64,000 nucleotides of DNA from DASQFI01 sp035633215 (GTDB taxonomy: Bacteria; Acidobacteriota; Vicinamibacteria; Vicinamibacterales; SCN-69-37), in NCBI GenBank assembly GCA_035633215.1, contig DASQFI010000039.1:496001-560000 (forward strand), read 5' to 3'. The notes beneath the pieces were generated by a model that made no database searches, was not told the DNA's origin, and worked only from the letters and a program-made list of their open reading frames with translations. Shown piece by piece: positions 57,789-64,000 of this stretch. Position 1 is the stretch's first letter. Each line of letters opens with the position of its first letter. Position numbers and translations under genes: made by a program.

Positions 57789-58967
57789 ATGATTCGGGAA
57801 GGATCGGGCCGGGCATCGTGGCGTCCGAAACTGACGATGGCCGCAAGGGTGGCCGGCGCAGTGGCGTCGTTGTTCGTCTCGGGTTGCAATCGCGGCGCGC
57901 AAAGCGCGAGCCCCGCTCCCGCCGACGGCGGCCGCGGCCCAGGTGCAGCGGCGGTCGTCGTCAGCACGGCGCCGGTCGTGACGAAGGCGATGGCCGTCAA
58001 GGTCCGGAGCGTCGGGAACGTCGAGGCGTCCTCGACCGTCGAGGTCCGCTCGCAAGTCAGCGGCGAGCTGATGTCCGTGGATTTCGCGGAGGGTCAGGAC
58101 GTGCGGCAGGGCCAGTTGCTCTTCACGATCGACGCGCGGGTGTTCGAGGCGACAGTGCAGCAGGCGGAAGCTGCGCTCGCGCGCGACACGGCGCAGTCCA
58201 AGAACCTCGAAGCCCAGCACGCCCGGCTGGGCAACCTGCTGAAGCAGGGTTTGGTGTCGCAAGCCGACTATGACGCGGCGGCCGCGTCGTCGGCGGCCAT
58301 GCAGGCGTCGATCGCTGCCGGGAGGGCGGCGGTCGAGAACGCACGGCTTCAGCGCCAGAACACCCGTATTACGGCGCCGGTGGCCGGGCGCACGGGCGCG
58401 CTCCTGGTCCACCGCGGAGCGCTCGTGCGCGCCAATGACGCCGCGCCGCTCGTCGTCATCAACCGCTTGTCGCCCGCCTTTGTCAGTTTCTCGGTGCCCG
58501 CGCGGATGCTGCCGCGGCTGCGCCGGGGAGATACGCAGCGCGCGCTGGGCGTGGAGGCCTCGCCGGCCGGCGCCGCCGACGGCGCGTCCACGGGCACGGT
58601 GACGTTCATCGACAACGCGGTTGACCCGGCCACGGACACGATCCGTCTGAAGGCGACGTTCCCCAACACCGATCGGCGGCTCTGGCCCGGCGCGTTCGTC
58701 GATGTGACGCTGCAGCTCTCGGTCGACCAGCAGGCTAGAGTCATTCCGGCCAAGGCCGTGCAGCCCAGCCAGCAGGGCGAGTTCGTGTTCATCGTGAGAC
58801 CCGACCAGACGGTTGAAACACGCGCGGTGAAGGTCGCCTGGACGGAGGGCGATGAAGCCGTGATCGAGACCGGGCTCAGCGCGGGCGAGACGGTCGTCAC
58901 CGACGGCCAGCTGCGCCTCACGCCGGGCGCCCGCATCACCGTGAAAGCTGACGACAAACGCCCATGA
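57789..58967 (+). CDS. RND efflux periplasmic adaptor (membrane fusion protein)
   Basis: A 392-residue HlyD/AcrA-like lipoprotein. The lipobox is LFVSGC near residue 33. Lipoyl halves (VRSQVSGELMSVDFAEGQDVRQGQLLF) flank a coiled-coil hairpin (about residues 115-190), then beta-barrel and membrane-proximal domains. Start could be ATG 57789 or 57837. It links an inner-membrane RND pump to an outer-membrane channel. It overlaps the pump gene by 4 nt and follows the Nudix stop by 2 nt. Confidence 0.92.
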   Translation: MIREGSGRASWRPKLTMAARVAGAVASLFVSGCNRGAQSASPAPADGGRGPGAAAVVVSTAPVVTKAMAVKVRSVGNVEASSTVEVRSQVSGELMSVDFAEGQDVRQGQLLFTIDARVFEATVQQAEAALARDTAQSKNLEAQHARLGNLLKQGLVSQADYDAAAASSAAMQASIAAGRAAVENARLQRQNTRITAPVAGRTGALLVHRGALVRANDAAPLVVINRLSPAFVSFSVPARMLPRLRRGDTQRALGVEASPAGAADGASTGTVTFIDNAVDPATDTIRLKATFPNTDRRLWPGAFVDVTLQLSVDQQARVIPAKAVQPSQQGEFVFIVRPDQTVETRAVKVAWTEGDEAVIETGLSAGETVVTDGQLRLTPGARITVKADDKRP

Positions 58968-61900
58968 ACATCTCGGCGCCGTTCATCCGCCGGCCGGTCG
59001 CCACCACGCTCATTCAGCTCGCGATCGTCATCTTCGGCATCCTCGGATATCGATCGCTGCCGGTCAGCGACCTGCCGACCGTGGACTTCCCCACCCTCCA
59101 GGTGGAAGCCAATCTCCCGGGCGCCAACCCCGAGACGATGGCGGCCGCGGTCGCGACGCCGCTCGAGAAACAGTTCGCGACGATTTCGGGGATCGCGTCG
59201 ATCAGCTCGAGCAACACGCTCGGCAGCACGTCGATTACGCTGCAGTTCGATCTCGACCGGGACATCGACGCAGCCGCGCAGGACGTGCAGGGCGCGATCT
59301 CCCGCACGTCGCGATCGCTGCCGCCGGACATGCCGGCACCACCGTCGCTTCGAAAAGTGAATCCGGCAGACTTTCCGATTCTGTTTCTCGCGCTCAGCTC
59401 GCCCACGCTCCCGCTCTCCGAGATTAACGAGTACGCCGAGATCAACGTCGCGCAGCGGATCTCCACCTTGAAGGGCGTGGCGCAGGTCGGCATCTTCGGC
59501 GCGCAGAAATACGCGGTCCGCATCGACGTCGACCCGCGCCAGCTCGCGACGCGCGAGATGGACTTCGACCAGCTCGCCTCGGCCGTCGGGCGCGGCAGCG
59601 TGAACCGGCCCACGGGCACGCTCTACGGGCCCGACCGCACGTTCGCCGTCAAGTCCGACGGTCAGCTCAACACCGCGGCTGGGTTCAAGACCCTCGTCGT
59701 CGCGTACCGCAACGGCCGTCCGGTCCGGCTCGAGGAGGTCGCGCGCGTCTACGACGGCGTCGAGAACGACAAGACCGCGAGCTGGTACAACGAGTCGCGG
59801 ACGATCTACCTGGCCGTGCAGCGGCAGCCGGGGACGAACACCGTCCAGATCGTCGACGACATTCGCGCGCAGCTGCCGCAGATCCAGGCCCAGCTCCCGG
59901 CCTCGCTGCTGCTGGCGGTCCGAAGCGATCGGTCGCAGTCGATCCGCGAGTCGGTCCACGACATCAAGTTCACGCTGGTGCTGACCGTCGCGCTCGTCGT
60001 AATGGTCATCTTCCTGTTCCTGCGCAACATCTCGGCGACGATCATCCCCAGCCTGGCGCTGCCGGCCTCGATCATCGGCACGTTCGCGGCGATGTCGCAG
60101 CTCGGCTTCAGCCTCGACAACATGTCGCTGATGGCGCTGACGTTGTCGGTCGGGTTCGTCGTCGACGACGCCATCGTCATGCTCGAGAACATCGTGCGCC
60201 ACATGGAGCATGGCGAGGACGCGATGACCGCGGCGCTGAAGGGGTCGAAGGAGATCGCATTCACCATCGTCTCGATGACGGTGTCGCTCGCCGCCGTCTT
60301 CATCCCCGTGCTGTTCATGGGAGGTATCGTCGGCCGGCTGCTGAACGAGTTCGCGGTCACGATCGGCGTCGCGATCCTGGTGTCCGGGTTCGTCTCGCTC
60401 ACGCTCACGCCGATGCTGGCCGCCCGGTTCCTGCACCCGCCGCGCGCGGCCTCGCACGGCCGGATGTACATGGCGATCGAGCGCGTGTTCCTCGCCTCAC
60501 GCGACGCGTACGCCTGGGCGCTGCGGCAGGCGATGACCCACCACGCGGTGACGATGGGCATCTCGGCGCTGCTGCTCGTCGCGACGATCTACTGCTTCCG
60601 CATCATCCCGACCGGCTTCATCCCGAGCCAGGACACCGGACAGCTGCAGGGCCAGACCGAGATGGCACAGGGCATCGGCTTCGAGTCGCTGACGGCCCAC
60701 CAGCAGGAGATCATCCGCATCATCCGCGAGGATCCGAACGTGCTGTCGGTGACCTCGACGATCGGCGGCGGCGGGGGCGGCGGCGGGAACGCGACGGGCG
60801 GGCGCGTGTCGATCGAGCTCAAGCCGCGGGAGGAGCGGACGCTCTCGGCTGACGAGGTCATCGACGTCCTGCGGCCAAAGCTGGCCGTCGTGCCGGGCGT
60901 GCGCGTGTTCCTGCAGAACCCGCCGGTCATCAACATCGGCAGCCGTCAGGCGCGCGCGCAATACCAGTTCACGCTCCAGACCGGCGACACGGACGACCTC
61001 TACGAGTCCGCCCCGAAGCTCGAGGCGAGCTTGAAGGCCATTCCCGGCATCGTCGACGTCTCGAGCGACCTCCAGCTCACGAACCCGCAGGTGAACGTCA
61101 CGCTCGACCGCCCGCGCATGGCCGCGCTCGGGCTGACGGCGGATCAAGTGGAAGGCGCGCTCTTCGGCGCGTTTGGTTCGCGCCAGGTCGCGCAGATCTA
61201 CGCGCCCAACAACGCCTACCAGGTCATCATGCGCGTGGCGCCGGAATTCCAGCGCGACGCGTCGGCGCTGTCGATGTTGTACCTCCGCACACCGGACGGA
61301 CGGCAGGTGCCTGTCTCCAGCGTCACGCGCGTCGACACCGGCGTCGGGCCGCTGTCCATCAATCACACGGGACAGCTGCCGTCGGTCACGCTCTCGTTCA
61401 ACCTGCAGCCGGGGACGCCGCTCGGCGACGCCGTCGGCCGCGTAGAGGACGCCGCGCGCACGGAGCTCCCGGCCACGATCGTTACGAGCTTCCAGGGCAC
61501 GGCCCAGGCGTTTCAGGATTCGACGCGCGGGCTCGGCGTCATCCTGATCATGGCCATCTTCGTGATTTACGTGGTTCTGGGGATCCTCTACGAGAGCTTC
61601 ATCCACCCGCTGACGATTCTCTCGGGCCTGCCGTCGGCGGGCCTGGGCGCGCTGGCGACGCTGCTGGTCTTCGGCGTCGACCTCAACCTCTACGCCTTCG
61701 TCGGCATCATCATGCTGGTCGGCCTCGTGAAGAAGAACGGCATCATGATGATCGACTTCGCGATCGAGGCCCAGCGTCAGGAAAACAAGGCGCCGGCCGA
61801 GGCGATGTACGAAGCCTGCCTCGTCCGCTTCCGTCCGATCATGATGACGACGATGGCAGCGCTGGTGGGCACGCTGCCGATCGCGCTCGGCTGGGGCGCC

Positions 61901-62098
61901 GGCGCAGAATCCCGGCGGCCGCTCGGCCTCGCGGTCGTCGGCGGTCTGCTCGTCTCACAGACGCTGACGCTCTTCATCACGCCCGTGTTCTATCTGTATA
62001 TGGAAGCGCTCGGCGAGCGCCTGCGCGGACGGCGCGGGGCAATTTCGGTGAAGTTCGACCACGCCGGGGTCACGACGAACGGACGGCGGCGCGTGTGA
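58964..62098 (+). CDS. RND-family multidrug efflux permease (HAE1 type)
   Basis: A 1044-residue proton-driven exporter. The TM4 proton-relay aspartates are in GFVVDDAIVMLEN near residue 400, and TM10 Lys is in VKKNGIMMIDFAIEAQ. Twelve helices and two large porter domains give normal length. A Gly run (GGGGGGG near residue 605) sits in the docking region. No TolC-like gene is in the window. A convergent inverted repeat follows the stop. Confidence 0.95.
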   Translation: MNISAPFIRRPVATTLIQLAIVIFGILGYRSLPVSDLPTVDFPTLQVEANLPGANPETMAAAVATPLEKQFATISGIASISSSNTLGSTSITLQFDLDRDIDAAAQDVQGAISRTSRSLPPDMPAPPSLRKVNPADFPILFLALSSPTLPLSEINEYAEINVAQRISTLKGVAQVGIFGAQKYAVRIDVDPRQLATREMDFDQLASAVGRGSVNRPTGTLYGPDRTFAVKSDGQLNTAAGFKTLVVAYRNGRPVRLEEVARVYDGVENDKTASWYNESRTIYLAVQRQPGTNTVQIVDDIRAQLPQIQAQLPASLLLAVRSDRSQSIRESVHDIKFTLVLTVALVVMVIFLFLRNISATIIPSLALPASIIGTFAAMSQLGFSLDNMSLMALTLSVGFVVDDAIVMLENIVRHMEHGEDAMTAALKGSKEIAFTIVSMTVSLAAVFIPVLFMGGIVGRLLNEFAVTIGVAILVSGFVSLTLTPMLAARFLHPPRAASHGRMYMAIERVFLASRDAYAWALRQAMTHHAVTMGISALLLVATIYCFRIIPTGFIPSQDTGQLQGQTEMAQGIGFESLTAHQQEIIRIIREDPNVLSVTSTIGGGGGGGGNATGGRVSIELKPREERTLSADEVIDVLRPKLAVVPGVRVFLQNPPVINIGSRQARAQYQFTLQTGDTDDLYESAPKLEASLKAIPGIVDVSSDLQLTNPQVNVTLDRPRMAALGLTADQVEGALFGAFGSRQVAQIYAPNNAYQVIMRVAPEFQRDASALSMLYLRTPDGRQVPVSSVTRVDTGVGPLSINHTGQLPSVTLSFNLQPGTPLGDAVGRVEDAARTELPATIVTSFQGTAQAFQDSTRGLGVILIMAIFVIYVVLGILYESFIHPLTILSGLPSAGLGALATLLVFGVDLNLYAFVGIIMLVGLVKKNGIMMIDFAIEAQRQENKAPAEAMYEACLVRFRPIMMTTMAALVGTLPIALGWGAGAESRRPLGLAVVGGLLVSQTLTLFITPVFYLYMEALGERLRGRRGAISVKFDHAGVTTNGRRRV

Positions 62099-62120
62099 AG
62101 GGTACCTCGGAATTCAAAAG

Positions 62121-62251
62121 ACGCACGTCGGTACGACGGGTACGGCGGGTCCGAGGAACGAACTGACGCTGGCCATCTTCTTTTTTTTCCGAAAGAAGAT
62201 GACAAGAATCAGGTTCGTTGGACCCGTCGTACCCGCCGTACCGACATGCGT
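62121..62251. repeat. Convergent inverted repeat with central hairpin, likely bidirectional terminator
   Basis: Arms near 62121-62167 and 62210-62251 carry two tandem 9-mers GGTACGACG and GGTACGGCG on the left and the reverse complements on the right. The centre holds CATCTTCTTT..AAAGAAGATG with a T-run. It separates the RND pump from lon. Confidence 0.85.
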
Positions 62252-62263
62252 CAGTTCAGGGTC

Positions 62264-64000
62264 TTAGGCCAATCCGAACCGCTGTCGCTGCTCCTCATGC
62301 CGCGGCGCGTCCGCGAGCCGCGGGGATTCCGTCAGCCGGACGACGGGCACGAGCGCGAGTTTCAGCACCTCGTCCATCTCGTCCACGTAGTGCACGATCA
62401 GCCCCTTCCGGTGTTCCGCCGGCAGGTCCTCGTTCACGTTCTTCTCGTTCTGCCTCGGCAGAATCACCTCGTGGATCCCGGCGCGACGGGCGGCAAGGAC
62501 TTTCTCCTTGATGCCGCCGACCGGCAGCACGCGGCCCGAGAGCGTGATCTCGCCCGTCATTGCGACGTCGCTTCGGACCGGCCTGGCCGAGAGCGCCGAG
62601 GCCAGCGCCGTGACCATCGTCACGCCGGCTGACGGGCCGTCCTTCGGGATCGCGCCCGCCGGCACGTGCATGTGGATCTCGGCGTCCTTGTAGAACGTCG
62701 GGTCGACGCCCCAGCGAGGGGCATGCGCGCGGAACCAGGAGAGCGCGATCCGCGCCGACTCCTTCATCACGTCGCCGAGCTGACCGGTGATCGTGAGCTG
62801 GCCGCCACCGGCCATTCGCGACGCTTCGACGAAGAGCACGTCGCCGCCCACCGGCGTCCAGGCGAGGCCCACGGCCACGCCGGGCTCCTTCGTGCGGTCC
62901 TTCATCTCCTCGTCGAGATGCCGCGGCGCGCCGAGCATCTCCTCGACGACGGCGCGCGTCACCTCGATGCGGCTGATCTGGCCCTCCGCCTGCCGACGGG
63001 CGATCTTGCGGCAGATGGCGCCGATTTCACGCTCGAGGTTGCGGACGCCCGCCTCGCGTGTGTACCCCCGGACGATCGCCGCGAGGGCCTCGTCGGTGAA
63101 GGTCACCTGCTCGGGACTCAGCCCGTGGTTCAGGATCTGCTTGGCCACCAGGTGGTCGCGCGCGATCCTGAGCTTCTCCTCCTCCGTGTAGCCCGGGAGC
63201 TCGAGGACCTCCATGCGATCGCGGAGCGGGCCCGGAATCGTGTCGAGCACGTTCGCGGTCGTGATGAACAGCACCTCGGACAGATCGAACTGCACGTCGA
63301 GATAGTGATCGCGGAACGAGTTGTTCTGCTCCGGATCGAGCACCTCGAGCAGCGCCGACGCGGGGTCGCCCCGGAAGTCCGCGCCGAGCTTGTCGATCTC
63401 GTCGAGGATGAACACCGGGTTGCGCGATTCGGCGCGGCGCAGGCCCTGGATAATCTGGCCTGGCAGCGCGCCGATGTACGTCCGCCGATGACCGCGGATC
63501 TCGGCCTCGTCGCGCATGCCGCCGAGCGACACGCGGACGACCTTCCGGCCGAGCGACGACGCGATCGACTTGGCGAGCGAGGTCTTGCCGACGCCGGGCG
63601 GTCCGACGAAGCAGAGGATCGGGCCCTTCACGTCTGGCTTCAACTTCCGCACCGCCAGGTACTCGACAATGCGGTCCTTGGCCCGCTCGAGGCCCGTGTG
63701 GTCCGCGTCGAGCACCGACTTGGTGCGCACGAGGTCGATGTGCTCGTCGGTCCGCTTCGACCACGGCAACGCGATCAGCCAGTCGATGTAGGTGCGCGCG
63801 ACCGTGTACTCGGCGGCCGCCGCGGGCATCTTGGTGAGCCGATCGAGCTCGCGGAGCGCTTCTTTCTTGACCTCGTCCGGCATGCCGGCGGCTTCGATCT
63901 TCTCGCGCAGCTCGTCGGCTTCCTTGGCCTGATCGTCGCCCTCGCCGAGCTCCTTCTGGATCGCCTTCATCTGCTCGCGCAGGAAGTACTCGCGCTGGTT
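62264..64000 (-). CDS. lon: Lon ATP-dependent protease (5' end beyond window)
   Basis: The C-terminal 578 residues of Lon. The AAA+ module shows Walker A GPPGVGKTSLA, Walker B FILDEIDKLG and sensor TTANVLDTIP. The protease domain has catalytic Ser in KDGPSAGVTM and Lys in GGIKEKVLAA. It degrades misfolded and regulatory proteins in the cytosol. The N-terminal substrate domain lies outside the window. The frame is open to base 64000. Confidence 0.97.
   Translation of the reverse strand, partial: NQREYFLREQMKAIQKELGEGDDQAKEADELREKIEAAGMPDEVKKEALRELDRLTKMPAAAAEYTVARTYIDWLIALPWSKRTDEHIDLVRTKSVLDADHTGLERAKDRIVEYLAVRKLKPDVKGPILCFVGPPGVGKTSLAKSIASSLGRKVVRVSLGGMRDEAEIRGHRRTYIGALPGQIIQGLRRAESRNPVFILDEIDKLGADFRGDPASALLEVLDPEQNNSFRDHYLDVQFDLSEVLFITTANVLDTIPGPLRDRMEVLELPGYTEEEKLRIARDHLVAKQILNHGLSPEQVTFTDEALAAIVRGYTREAGVRNLEREIGAICRKIARRQAEGQISRIEVTRAVVEEMLGAPRHLDEEMKDRTKEPGVAVGLAWTPVGGDVLFVEASRMAGGGQLTITGQLGDVMKESARIALSWFRAHAPRWGVDPTFYKDAEIHMHVPAGAIPKDGPSAGVTMVTALASALSARPVRSDVAMTGEITLSGRVLPVGGIKEKVLAARRAGIHEVILPRQNEKNVNEDLPAEHRKGLIVHYVDEMDEVLKLALVPVVRLTESPRLADAPRHEEQRQRFGLA

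Noticed and set aside
1..64000. CRISPR array, prophage, IS element or conjugative module
   Set aside because: No regularly spaced direct repeats, transposase, integrase or phage structural genes were seen.

Overview
The window is about 64 kb of dense, high-GC bacterial chromosome. The gene set points to an environmental Acidobacteriota-like organism, plausibly of the Vicinamibacteria type, although no rRNA or marker phylogeny is available here. The main clues are two PadR-regulator plus large two-module FtsX/MacB permease pairs of the ADOP type, an adjacent DUF1501 and DUF1549/DUF1553 cytochrome pair, many Sec-exported proteins, a VCBS-repeat protein, and frequent GTG or TTG starts with 1-4 nt gene overlaps. 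There is no prophage, IS transposase, CRISPR array or conjugation gene. It reads as core chromosome with unusually many palindromic repeats.

Layout: 0-4.3 kb holds a minus-strand M16 protease pair behind an ApbC/Mrp carrier, plus small membrane proteins. 4.3-12.4 kb holds an AddAB-type helicase-nuclease pair and an exported helical protein. 12.6-15.2 kb holds an exported L-asparaginase, an SRPBCC protein and a DinB-like protein. 15.3-22.9 kb has the two PadR/ADOP pairs flanking a TPR and a PilZ protein. 23-24.3 kb has a VIT1/CCC1 transporter, a selenocysteine tRNA (selC) and a cold-shock-domain protein. 24.4-36 kb is an envelope and secretion block: MBL-fold hydrolase, L,D-transpeptidase, VCBS protein, DUF1501, DUF1553 cytochrome, beta-propeller and a di-haem peroxidase. 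tRNA-Ala(GGC) follows. 37-40.5 kb has a HAD phosphatase, SodC and an iron-related operon: erpA, a Fur-rubrerythrin fusion and a catalytically degenerate ABC ATPase. 40.5-45.7 kb has Pgi, an exported methyltransferase, a polyprenyl synthase and a membrane AlkP protein. 45.7-51.9 kb has bioY, thiD, moaE-moaD, prfA-prmC-HIT, a COG3375-like acetyltransferase and a HAD protein. 52-62.1 kb is a tightly overlapping run ileS-lspA-lgt-rluD-nudix-RND adaptor-RND pump. The window ends in a truncated lon.

The most distinctive property is the repeat biology. Several intergenic spacers are long inverted repeats whose arms are themselves dyads (REPIN-like). Others are opposed arrays of 7-, 8- or 9-base words next to hairpins at convergent gene ends. 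Two repeat types also sit in frame inside essential-type genes: two 102-105 bp units at the AddA N-terminus and a 90 bp triplicated unit in the IleRS editing region. The other leading observations are the selC gene (with no selenoprotein recognised here), the Fur-rubrerythrin fusion overlapping a pseudo-ABC ATPase gene, and the exported SAM-methyltransferase fold. All functional calls are from reading sequence and motif knowledge; no database search was run.
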